Below, piece by piece: positions 36,791-45,415 of a stretch of DNA of 64,000 nucleotides. Location: positions 2,170,001 through 2,234,000 of the forward strand of contig OY782765.1 in assembly GCA_963678275.1 (NCBI GenBank), given 5' to 3'. Under the pieces are notes generated by a model. It saw nothing but the letters and a program-made list of their open reading frames with translations, was not told where the DNA came from and did not search any database. The position numbers were made by a program, and so were the translations under genes. The DNA comes from G963677445 sp963678275 (lineage in GTDB: Bacteria; Bacteroidota; Ignavibacteria; Ignavibacteriales; Melioribacteraceae). Position 1 is the stretch's first letter; every line of letters begins with the position of its first letter.

Positions 36791-38617
36791 ATGAAAAAAT
36801 GGAACTATTGCATTCCGGCAGCTATTCTTTTATCAATTTTAATACTTCAGGGATGCGGAAGCGCCTCATTCATGAAAAAAGAACAGATCGCGGCGCTGAA
36901 GTATAATGAAACAAATAAAAATCAGACCATCTATTTCAATAAAAAATATTCTATCGAATCTGACGGGTCACTGATCATGAGACATCATACAATTGTAAAG
37001 ATCGGTAACAATCCCGGAAGAACCCCTGATATGCTGGTTGTATATGACAGCCCGACATTAAAACTTCTTTCATATAACGCGAGAACTATCAAACCTGATG
37101 GTGATATTCAGACGTATGGATCGGGAGACCTTGGCTCGGTAAATCTCAGCAGCGGAAGGGTGATATCCAAATCAAAAATAAAAATCGCGCCCTTTGAGTA
37201 TAGTCTTAAAGAAGGTGATATTATTGAAGTTTTATATGAGTCTGAGCTTACCCTGCCGCAGCTCGGGATATATTTTTCTAAATCTGAAGCGGGAGAAAAC
37301 GCCCATAATATTTATTTCAACATCGAGGCCCCCTCATCTGAAAAAATACTTTACCAGGTTTATTTTGATGATCAGACACCACAAATTTCTGAAAAAGAAG
37401 GTAAAAAAACTTATAAATTTACCTGGGAAAGAACCGGCTCTTACACAACTGCTTCCGAATTTGAATGCCGCAACCAGGCGCCCAAAGTTGTTGTAACTTC
37501 TCCACTTCTGCAACAAATATCGAAGGAGCAAAAACCCTCCTGGAATGCTTTTGGCAACTGGTATCTTAATGCTATTCGTGATAAATCAGATTCACCGGAA
37601 ATGGTTAAAGAGATCGCGGATTCTGTTACGGCAGGCCTGGATACAAATCTTGAAAAGATGGATGCTATTTTTAAGTATTGCACCGATAATTACCGATATG
37701 AACAACATTATCTTGAATATGGCGAGGTAATACCAAATAAAATCTCTGATATAATCAAACATAAATATGGCGACTGCAAGGACTATTCATTCCTTATGTA
37801 TGAACTCGCCAACTCTGTGGGAATTCCGGCCAAACTTGCACTCTGCCATCGGGGAAGGGGAAGGTTTCATCCGGTTAAGATGCCGGTCAGCCAATTTAAC
37901 CACTGTATTTTAGCTCTTGAGAATAACGGGCAATATTACTGGTATGACGGAACAAACCAGACTGGTATGGGAGGAATAACTCTTGATGACTTAATCAATC
38001 AATACGCGCTGGTTATCGATAAAGAATCTTCAAAAATGGAGCTTATCAAGGAGCACCCCCGGTCAGGCATAGATATTTATGCTGAGATGACAATGAGTGG
38101 CAAAAACCTGAAAGGAGTCGTTAGTTTTGACCTGAAATTTCAGTATGGCATCATGTTCTCGTATATAGAAAAATACCTGAATAAAAATGATTTTTTGGAA
38201 ATGCTGGGAAGATGGATAAAAAATAATATAGACGAGCAGATTATTATTAACAACATCCGAACATCAGGAACTGATAGCTCATATACTATCACTACTTCAT
38301 GTGAATTCCCAAATGTAATTACCAAAATAAATGGGAAATGTTATTTTAAACCTGCTAATATTGTTAAAAATATCCTTCCTTTCAGATATAAAAACAGTGA
38401 TCCTGACGAAATATTTTATAATCCCTATTTCAGCAGGGTAAATATTGATATTCATCTGAGGAATGGTCTGGTATCAGGAAATGATCATATTCGTTATAAA
38501 TATTATCTTCCGCCCGGCCCCTTTAAAGATGAAGAAAGGAAATTGTTTCTCGACAATTTTAATAAAATAAAAGATAATCTGGAAAAATCTATTATCATTT
38601 CACCGAGGGATATATGA
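36791..38617 (+). CDS. DUF3857/transglutaminase-like lipoprotein, catalytic residues present
   Basis: The frame is open from 36758, but the ATG at 36791 has GGGAG about 8 nt upstream and gives a lipoprotein signal (LILQGCGS, lipobox Cys at residue 22), so I start there (608 residues). An N-terminal DUF3857 beta domain (about 35-250) is followed by a transglutaminase-like core with Cys in KYGDCKDYSFLMYELANSVGIPAKLAL, His in QFNHCILAL and Asp in YWYDGTN, a full triad. Such proteins are anchored in a membrane and process or cross-link peptides, but substrates are largely unknown. It overlaps the next gene by 4 nt. Confidence 0.85.
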   Translation: MKKWNYCIPAAILLSILILQGCGSASFMKKEQIAALKYNETNKNQTIYFNKKYSIESDGSLIMRHHTIVKIGNNPGRTPDMLVVYDSPTLKLLSYNARTIKPDGDIQTYGSGDLGSVNLSSGRVISKSKIKIAPFEYSLKEGDIIEVLYESELTLPQLGIYFSKSEAGENAHNIYFNIEAPSSEKILYQVYFDDQTPQISEKEGKKTYKFTWERTGSYTTASEFECRNQAPKVVVTSPLLQQISKEQKPSWNAFGNWYLNAIRDKSDSPEMVKEIADSVTAGLDTNLEKMDAIFKYCTDNYRYEQHYLEYGEVIPNKISDIIKHKYGDCKDYSFLMYELANSVGIPAKLALCHRGRGRFHPVKMPVSQFNHCILALENNGQYYWYDGTNQTGMGGITLDDLINQYALVIDKESSKMELIKEHPRSGIDIYAEMTMSGKNLKGVVSFDLKFQYGIMFSYIEKYLNKNDFLEMLGRWIKNNIDEQIIINNIRTSGTDSSYTITTSCEFPNVITKINGKCYFKPANIVKNILPFRYKNSDPDEIFYNPYFSRVNIDIHLRNGLVSGNDHIRYKYYLPPGPFKDEERKLFLDNFNKIKDNLEKSIIISPRDI

Positions 38618-40599
38618 AAAAGAAAATACTCGCTATTTTATTTATTATTTGCTTAATTACATCTGTTTCACCGGCTCAGGAATTTATCAGAGAGATGCCG
38701 GACCAGGATTTTAGCAAAATGCTTTCGCCTGAAAAATTCCCTGATCGTGATGCTATAATTATTATTAAAGAACAAAGTTACCAGATAACAAATAAATCAA
38801 CATTTACTCAGGGTGTTGATTTTTTCGGGCTGGCCGGGGTTTATTCGAAAATCCTCATTGTTAAGCTGCTTAATGAAAGAGCGGTGGATCGTTATGGAAA
38901 ATTTGAATACTATTATTTCGAAAGATTTTATGATTTTGAGGCAGGTTTTGATGTCAGAGCCCGTGTTATGAAACCGGATGGAACTATCTGGGTTATGCCT
39001 GAAGATGATATTATTAAAGAGCCTGATGTTGAAAACTCACGCGGCCAGGTTCTCTTTACAAAAGTAATTTTCAAAATCCCCGATCTTAAACCTGGTGATT
39101 TACTTCAAATTGAATACGCGCATGAGGATCCCTTCACCTATTCAACAAGTCGAAAATTTTATCATAATGAAGAAGATTTTATACTATTCTCAAATCTTTA
39201 CCTGACTTTCCCTTCGGATAAAAAATATATTATACAATCATGGCCGCAGGCGCTAATCGGAGATCCGAAAAAACAACAGCTTTCCCAGGATTTCGGATCG
39301 GGGCAGACTCTTTTCTGGGGAATAAAAAATGTGCCGGGATTACCAGAAGAACCATTTTCAAAACCATATATGGATCTTGCCTATACAACTACATACCGGA
39401 TTGTAAATGACGAGTTCCTTGAAAAAGGGGGCTGGAATATCATGGCTGAAAACTACTTTGAAAATTTCATGGATGACGATGACGTTGACGATGATATGAT
39501 GCTTATGCTCGGTCTTCCGGAAGATGCCGAAACAATTAAACCGACATGGGAAAATGTAAACAAAACTTTTACAGCTATTAAAAAATATTTTCACACAGCA
39601 AAAGGTTACAACCTTTTTCCATCTTCTGAAAGGCTTGATGACCTCTTCGAAGAAAAGAAAGGGGACGCGACCGATCTGGCATATATATTTTACCAGATTA
39701 TGAAAGAGATGAATGTCCGCGCCGATCCTGTCTGGATAAGAGACAAAGAAAACGGCGCTTATAAACATGAAATTCCTTCGACAATGTGGTTCAACCGGCT
39801 TGGCATTTTAGTGACAATCGACGGTAAAGAAAATCTTTATGATTTTCATCGCTGCCTGCCGAATCAATATTTTCATCCCTGGTTCCACGCCTCTCTTCCG
39901 GTTATTTTGGTTAAAGAAGAATCCGCTGAAAAAAAAGTAATATTTGGCGAAGTCGACATGAAAGATCACTGTCAGATGGAGCAACATAATATCGTATTCG
40001 ATGATGATTTAATTATCACCGACTCACTTTGTCTGACTTACAGAGGAACAGAGGCTGAAAGTTTCAGGAATACTTTTTACAGCGCGGAAAGTGATGAAAT
40101 TACAGATTATTTCAAAGATGAACTGGAAACATATTTCGAAGATAACTGCAAAGTTTCTTACAGCAAATTTTTTAAGGATAGTATTGATATCAAAGTGAAC
40201 TGCGTTGGTCTTTCCAAATTCAGAACTGACGCGGTTGATTCCTTTATGACTTTTAATGCAGACCAATACCTGATAAATAATTTAAAAGATGTTCTTTTCG
40301 CTACTAAAAGGTATAATGACATTCTCTTTGATACTCCTTTTATATACCATATTTCCTGGGATATTCAGATTCCGGACGGATATGAATTACATGAGCTTCC
40401 TAAAGCTGAAGAATTCAAAATTAAAGATAAGATCAGCTCATCTGTTTCCTGGAAAGAGGAAGGAAATATTATCAGGGAAGAAGCGATTATAGAAATTCCA
40501 AACCGTTTTATCCCTGTAAATGACCACCCGAAATTTCTTGATATCCTCAATAAAATCCAGAAATCAACGGCACAGGAGATAATTTTTAAGAAAAATTAA
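38614..40599 (+). CDS. DUF3857/transglutaminase-like secreted protein, catalytic Cys apparently lost
   Basis: A 661-residue protein with a signal peptide ending SPAQ (about residue 22). DUF3857 fills about residues 60-260 (VRARVMKPDGTIWVMPEDDI, IPDLKPGDLLQIEYAHEDP). The transglutaminase-like core follows, yet the segment aligned with KYGDCKDYS of its partner reads KKGDATDLAYIFYQIM, so the nucleophile position is Ala; an Asp remains in LYDFHRCLP but the His is not evident. It is probably a non-catalytic relative. Coupled start (ATGA overlap) with the upstream gene suggests the two work as a pair. Confidence 0.82.
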   Translation: MKKKILAILFIICLITSVSPAQEFIREMPDQDFSKMLSPEKFPDRDAIIIIKEQSYQITNKSTFTQGVDFFGLAGVYSKILIVKLLNERAVDRYGKFEYYYFERFYDFEAGFDVRARVMKPDGTIWVMPEDDIIKEPDVENSRGQVLFTKVIFKIPDLKPGDLLQIEYAHEDPFTYSTSRKFYHNEEDFILFSNLYLTFPSDKKYIIQSWPQALIGDPKKQQLSQDFGSGQTLFWGIKNVPGLPEEPFSKPYMDLAYTTTYRIVNDEFLEKGGWNIMAENYFENFMDDDDVDDDMMLMLGLPEDAETIKPTWENVNKTFTAIKKYFHTAKGYNLFPSSERLDDLFEEKKGDATDLAYIFYQIMKEMNVRADPVWIRDKENGAYKHEIPSTMWFNRLGILVTIDGKENLYDFHRCLPNQYFHPWFHASLPVILVKEESAEKKVIFGEVDMKDHCQMEQHNIVFDDDLIITDSLCLTYRGTEAESFRNTFYSAESDEITDYFKDELETYFEDNCKVSYSKFFKDSIDIKVNCVGLSKFRTDAVDSFMTFNADQYLINNLKDVLFATKRYNDILFDTPFIYHISWDIQIPDGYELHELPKAEEFKIKDKISSSVSWKEEGNIIREEAIIEIPNRFIPVNDHPKFLDILNKIQKSTAQEIIFKKN

Positions 40600-40620
40600 A
40601 TAATTGCCATGTATGATATA

Positions 40621-43014
40621 ATGTTAAAAAAGATAACGATTCTGTTATTATTTTCTTCAATCGCTGTCGCACAAACTTTAACTTCCAACTGGCAGATAGT
40701 GGAGATTGGAGAGTATATCGGCGCTCACAGAATGCTGGCTGTTGACAGTGATAATGATGGGTTAGATGAAATTTATCTTAGTTCTCAGATGGGAGGTCTT
40801 CGACTTGAGTATGTCAATGATAATTATTTTACTACCGGTTATACAGATCTGAATTCAAAAATTGGTAATTTCATTCTCGCATCTGATTTTTTTTATATTA
40901 ATGGAAAATTGAAAATAATTACTATCAAACAAGATGGATTGGCAAAAATATTTGATGGTGTCACTTTTCAAAAAGAGAGGGAATTTGAAATATTTCAATA
41001 CGTAACAGGCCATTCAGAATATTCTTACGCTAATGATTGCCGGATTTTCGATCTTGACAATGACGGAAACAATGAAATCATTATATCGTGTTATGATATA
41101 TTATTTATTAAAGATTATGAAGATAATTCTCTCATTTGTGAAATAAGTACAATTAATGGCATTAACGCTACATTAGGAGGGAAAAATCTTGACATCGCAA
41201 ATGTGGATAGTGATCCCGACTTTGAAATTTTATGTTCAGACGGTACGGTATTCGACTTTAACACACAACAAGTAGAAAGGAAATTTCCTTTGGGATTTAG
41301 TTCCTCACTTACCACAGAAGATATAAATGATGACGCCATTGAAGAGATTATTTTTACAAATGAAGTTGAAGATTCGATTTTCGTTATCAATGGAGAAAAC
41401 TTTGAAACTATCTGGAAGGAAAAAGTTGATAACAGAATAGCCTCAATCGTATTTGAGAATGTTCAGGGAGATGACAGAAAAGAGATGATCCTTGGAACTA
41501 ATTTTCAGACTTCACTATATGTTTACGATATCCAGAATTTCAGCAGAATTCAGGAAATAAGTGATATCAACACCACGGGGGTATCTAATATTGCGCTTGG
41601 CGATCCAGATGGAGATGGAGACAAAGAACTCATTTGGGGAGTGGGAAGCTCCAGCAGCGGACCGGATAACCTTCTAATAAGTGATGCGACAGGTGGCGCG
41701 AGGGAATGGTCAAACGTCGATATTGCCGGCGGATACTCTATTGATCTCTTCTCCGGAGAAAATAACTTACCACGTTTTTTTGGTTTAAGCTCAAAATGCA
41801 GGAACTTTAGCGATGGTTGCTTTTTTATATGGTCTGATATATTTGAGGATTTCACAATTCAATCAACCAGGCAATTCAATAACTCTATTCAAGGCCTTAT
41901 TTATTCACTCCTTTGCCATAAAAATATTTCCAATGGCAATGAATACCTGCTACTTGGGCAAAATAAAAAAGTATTAATTTTCGACATAAATTCGGAAGAA
42001 ATCAGAACCGTGGATATTGAAGAAGGTTATTCTCCGGATGTGGTTGAATTGTCTTTTTTTGATTATGATACTGATGGCGCTGAAGAGTTGATAACCTGTT
42101 CGGATAATGGATTTATCAATTTCTTTGATTTTGAGACCCTCGACAAAGAAATGTTTATCGAACATGATTCAACAGATATTGATATCGTGCACGACATAGT
42201 TTTCGGGACATTAGAAGGAGAGCAGATAGCTTTTATTTGCGGAACCAAGTTTATTAATAATATTCCCTCAGGTGTGGTGACCTCTTTGAACTTAAATCCT
42301 CCTTCCCAAAATTGGATTAAATATTTCCCCTCAAATGTAGCCTATTCTTTGATGTTTAAAAATTTTGACAATTACGGTGAGAAAGAACTCTATTGCGGAC
42401 TTCAGGATGGAACATTATTACAAATTAATCCCGTTAATCAGAACGAAGTTATGTACTATAAACATTCGCATGGTATTAGCGGAATTGAAAGTTCTGATCT
42501 GAATGCTGATGAAATTGATGAGTTGATAATTTGCGCGGATAAACTTCTGGTATTAGATAAAATTAATATGGAAATTTTATTTTCCGGTAATCAGTTTGAT
42601 CTTGATTGCTCCGTCAGAAATTTAAGAGTTATTGATTATGATAATGACGGCAAAAAAAATATTATTGTCGCGACCGGAATGGGAATATTTGAATTTGAAT
42701 CAAATCTTTCTCCAGGCAATGTAAGAGAAACAAGCGAATATAATTTTGATGGAAGTTTTTATCTTTACCAAAACTATCCCAATCCATTCAATCCGGTTAC
42801 TTCGATAGAATTTTTCCTGCTGAACGCCGCAGAAGTTGAGCTGGATATTTATGACGCGCTGGGAAGACATATCCGAAATCTTTACAAGGGAAATAAATCG
42901 GCAGGCAAACACAAAATAAATTTTAACGCCTCTGATCTGGCCAGTGGTTTATACCTCTATCGCTTAAAATCTGATAATTTCAGTGAAGCAAAAAAACTGT
43001 TACTGTTGAAGTGA
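40621..43014 (+). CDS. Secreted FG-GAP/VCBS-repeat propeller with T9SS sorting domain
   Basis: The frame opens at 40609 but the ATG at 40621 puts the signal peptide (LKKITILLLFSSIAVAQ) right at the start, so I prefer it (797 residues). Asp-rich repeat motifs of FG-GAP/VCBS type recur (DSDNDGLDE, DLDNDGNNE, DINDDAIEE, DPDGDGDKE, DYDTDGAEE, DLNADEIDE, DYDNDGKKN), so the body is one or two calcium-stabilised propellers. It ends in a T9SS sorting domain (NYPNPFNPVTSIEF to KLLLLK). It follows the transglutaminase-like pair by about 20 bp and is likely in the same transcript; a surface-exposed partner of that pair is conceivable. Confidence 0.87.
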   Translation: MLKKITILLLFSSIAVAQTLTSNWQIVEIGEYIGAHRMLAVDSDNDGLDEIYLSSQMGGLRLEYVNDNYFTTGYTDLNSKIGNFILASDFFYINGKLKIITIKQDGLAKIFDGVTFQKEREFEIFQYVTGHSEYSYANDCRIFDLDNDGNNEIIISCYDILFIKDYEDNSLICEISTINGINATLGGKNLDIANVDSDPDFEILCSDGTVFDFNTQQVERKFPLGFSSSLTTEDINDDAIEEIIFTNEVEDSIFVINGENFETIWKEKVDNRIASIVFENVQGDDRKEMILGTNFQTSLYVYDIQNFSRIQEISDINTTGVSNIALGDPDGDGDKELIWGVGSSSSGPDNLLISDATGGAREWSNVDIAGGYSIDLFSGENNLPRFFGLSSKCRNFSDGCFFIWSDIFEDFTIQSTRQFNNSIQGLIYSLLCHKNISNGNEYLLLGQNKKVLIFDINSEEIRTVDIEEGYSPDVVELSFFDYDTDGAEELITCSDNGFINFFDFETLDKEMFIEHDSTDIDIVHDIVFGTLEGEQIAFICGTKFINNIPSGVVTSLNLNPPSQNWIKYFPSNVAYSLMFKNFDNYGEKELYCGLQDGTLLQINPVNQNEVMYYKHSHGISGIESSDLNADEIDELIICADKLLVLDKINMEILFSGNQFDLDCSVRNLRVIDYDNDGKKNIIVATGMGIFEFESNLSPGNVRETSEYNFDGSFYLYQNYPNPFNPVTSIEFFLLNAAEVELDIYDALGRHIRNLYKGNKSAGKHKINFNASDLASGLYLYRLKSDNFSEAKKLLLLK

Positions 43015-43058
43015 TAATAACCTGTTATTAGCTTCTTACAGATCATCGAAAAATCTGA

Positions 43059-44114
43059 ATGAAAAGTTATAAGAATATATTAATATACTTCTTTTCCGGC
43101 ACCGGCAACGCGAAAAACGCCGCGGGATGGATCGCGGCCGACGCGGGAAAATATGGAATAGAAAACAAGGTTATCAATATAGCCTCCGATAATGTTTTCC
43201 TTCCTGAAAGTCCCCGTTCCGAAACTTTGCTGGGTTTTTGTTTTCCTACTCACGGATTTAACGCGCCCCCGATAATGCTCAGGTTCCTGATAAATTTCCC
43301 CAAAGGCGATTCAGATGTATTTATTGTTAATACCAGGGGAGGCACAAAACTGGGCCCTCTTTATTTTCCGGGGCTGAGCGGGGCGGGGCAAATTCTCCCG
43401 GCAATAATTCTCAAATTCAAAGGATACAATATATCAGGCTTTCGCCCTCTCGATCTTCCATCCAACTGGCTTTCTCTTCACCCCGCTTTAAGGGGGACTG
43501 CTGTCACCCAAATTTATAAACGATGCAGAGGAATTATTTCCCGGTTTACAGAAAAAATATTCAATGGCGAAAAAGTACGGCGCGGACTTTATGACCTGCC
43601 GCTCGATCTGCTCATACTGCCGATATCTATAGCCTATTATTTTTTCGGACGTTTTTTACTGGCAAAAACATTTTATGCCGATGAAAAATGCGACAACTGC
43701 GGCGCTTGTATTAAGAACTGCCCGGTAAATGCCATAGAACTTGTAGGGGGAAAACCTTTCTGGAATTTTAAGTGTGAGAGCTGCATGAAATGTATGACCG
43801 GATGCCCGGAAAAGGCGATACAGACTTCACACGGTTTTTCCATCTCCCTCTGGATTCTCCCCGGGATCATCCTGCCCCCCTTAATTTCATGGTTTATGCT
43901 GAAACTCGGGTATGAAGCCTTATACCTGGAACATGAATCATCCATTTTCTTCACTTTAATAAACACAACATTCACCTTCGGGCTTGTCTGGATTATGTAC
44001 CGAATGATGCACAAAATCAAAAAGTTCAGTCTTCCCCGTTTATTTCTGAGATTTTCCAGCCTGACCAGGTTAAAATTCTGGGGCCGGTACCGCGCTTCGA
44101 AAAACATCAGGTAA
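43059..44114 (+). CDS. EFR1-family flavodoxin-ferredoxin fusion
   Basis: A 351-residue protein. The N-terminal half is a flavodoxin-like fold (FFSGTGNAKNAAGWIA as the phosphate loop, LGFCFPTHGF, VFIVNTRGG). Two 4Fe-4S clusters follow at about residues 208-250, CDNCGACIKNCP and CESCMKCMTGCP, both CX2CX2CX3C. A C-terminal part has two membrane-like helices (SLWILPGIILPPLISWFML, FTLINTTFTFGLVWIMY). This matches the EFR1 group of combined flavodoxin-ferredoxin electron carriers; partner unknown. The gap to the preceding T9SS gene is only 44 bp, so it may be co-transcribed. Confidence 0.88.
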   Translation: MKSYKNILIYFFSGTGNAKNAAGWIAADAGKYGIENKVINIASDNVFLPESPRSETLLGFCFPTHGFNAPPIMLRFLINFPKGDSDVFIVNTRGGTKLGPLYFPGLSGAGQILPAIILKFKGYNISGFRPLDLPSNWLSLHPALRGTAVTQIYKRCRGIISRFTEKIFNGEKVRRGLYDLPLDLLILPISIAYYFFGRFLLAKTFYADEKCDNCGACIKNCPVNAIELVGGKPFWNFKCESCMKCMTGCPEKAIQTSHGFSISLWILPGIILPPLISWFMLKLGYEALYLEHESSIFFTLINTTFTFGLVWIMYRMMHKIKKFSLPRLFLRFSSLTRLKFWGRYRASKNIR

Positions 44115-44163
44115 GAGAAATTCATCAAACCCCGGGATCTCAAATGGGGAAAGAAAAGTTTGG

Positions 44164-45369
44164 TTAATCAGCCCTCAGACAATAAAACATAACCTTTTCT
44201 CTCCCGGGACCTGAAGTAAATACCAGGAACTCTTCTCCTCCTTCGCCGATATTAAACATTTTTCTGAGCTTTTCGACTGACCAGGGAAAATCCTTTCTCA
44301 GCAGATTAGCTTTTTTAATACCCTTCCCTTTAATCCACCTTCTTATTTCTTTTTCGTTGAAAGGAAGAGTATCAACAATCCGGAAAATTCTGCCCGGGAA
44401 ACCTGAAGCCAATTCATCCGACGTAAAAAAAACGCCTGTTTCATTGATCCTCAACAACTTAAAATTAACAGCAAGTTTTCCCTCCAGTCCCGATTTTACG
44501 AAAGCCGGATCAGGTTCATATAAATATTCAGCCATGGATTCAGTTGGAACTGGACCTATTTTCTCACTCCATAACCGGGTCAAAAGAAACGATTCACCTT
44601 TTCTTTTGTTCAAAACTACCGCCTCTATCATGGGAATAGTTTCATCAGGCAGAGAGGAATTCATAATAATCAGAACCTCCTTTACCTCCCCTCCAACCGA
44701 TATAATTGTAATTCTATCTATCCTTCTGAAAATCCTCAAGGCTTCGGTTATGTCAAACGCGGGAGCAACTTTTACACATATTTTATCTGCCCGGCTGAAA
44801 AGAAGGTCCAGGTTGGCGGGAATATCAGGACTGTAATAATTTATATCCACACTCCTTTTATCCCCCTGCCTCCTTGATGGATCGGCATATATCCAATCGA
44901 ACCGGCTGTTATTATTTTCAAGATGTTTTATCCCGTCATCCGAAAAGGTTTTAATATTTTCCCTTTCCGAAAAAGTGAGGTTATAATCAAATATTTCCTT
45001 TAAGAACTGATTTCTTTCACAATAAACAAACTCATCAAAACCCTGTGAAAGGAAATGACTGTCAGCTCCCATCCCACCTGTTATATCGATTCCCCTTTCT
45101 CCCGAAATAAATGAAGATTTATACTTTGCCGCGATTTCCCCAGTTGCCTGTTCAAGAGCGAGAGAATCAAAAATCCTGAAAAAATTTAATGATGGCAGTT
45201 TTTTGGAAGCTTTTTTACGGCACTTTATCTGTTCGGCAATTGCCCTCGCGGGTAAATTACTGTCACGAAACTTAAGCGCGAAACCGGCCGGATCTCTGTT
45301 TTCATTTTCCAGGATATAATTAAATATGGAAGGTTTCTGAAGCTCTATGAATTCCTGAGGTGTGATCAT
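44164..45369 (-). CDS. THUMP-like class I SAM-dependent methyltransferase
   Basis: A 401-residue cytoplasmic protein. The helical N-terminus (residues 1-80, with RAIAEQIKCRKKASKKLPSL) precedes a Rossmann methyltransferase core with the SAM loop DITGGMGADSHFLSQG and YADPSRRQGDKRS as the later catalytic region (DPSRR). The C-terminal 120 residues are like the THUMP-like domain seen in the family. Modification of an RNA base is the likely role. Its ATG (45369) stands directly behind the poly-T of the terminator of the upstream gene, and no Shine-Dalgarno is visible, which is odd. Confidence 0.82.
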   Translation of the reverse strand: MITPQEFIELQKPSIFNYILENENRDPAGFALKFRDSNLPARAIAEQIKCRKKASKKLPSLNFFRIFDSLALEQATGEIAAKYKSSFISGERGIDITGGMGADSHFLSQGFDEFVYCERNQFLKEIFDYNLTFSERENIKTFSDDGIKHLENNNSRFDWIYADPSRRQGDKRSVDINYYSPDIPANLDLLFSRADKICVKVAPAFDITEALRIFRRIDRITIISVGGEVKEVLIIMNSSLPDETIPMIEAVVLNKRKGESFLLTRLWSEKIGPVPTESMAEYLYEPDPAFVKSGLEGKLAVNFKLLRINETGVFFTSDELASGFPGRIFRIVDTLPFNEKEIRRWIKGKGIKKANLLRKDFPWSVEKLRKMFNIGEGGEEFLVFTSGPGREKVMFYCLRAD

Positions 45370-45370
45370 A

Positions 45371-45400
45371 AAAAAAAGGAGGGAGAAATCCCCTCCCTTA
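45371..45400 (-). terminator. Terminator of the M1 peptidase gene, abutting the next start codon
   Basis: Minus strand: AAGGGAGGGG / CCCTCCTT stem with a short loop, followed by seven T that lead directly into the ATG at 45369. It may terminate or, if read through, sequester translation of the methyltransferase gene. Confidence 0.8.
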
Positions 45401-45415
45401 ATAAATTGTTAAAAT

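Noticed and set aside
44357..44836. 159-residue ORF opposite the methyltransferase gene
   Set aside because: Antisense shadow of a recognised protein with conserved SAM motifs.
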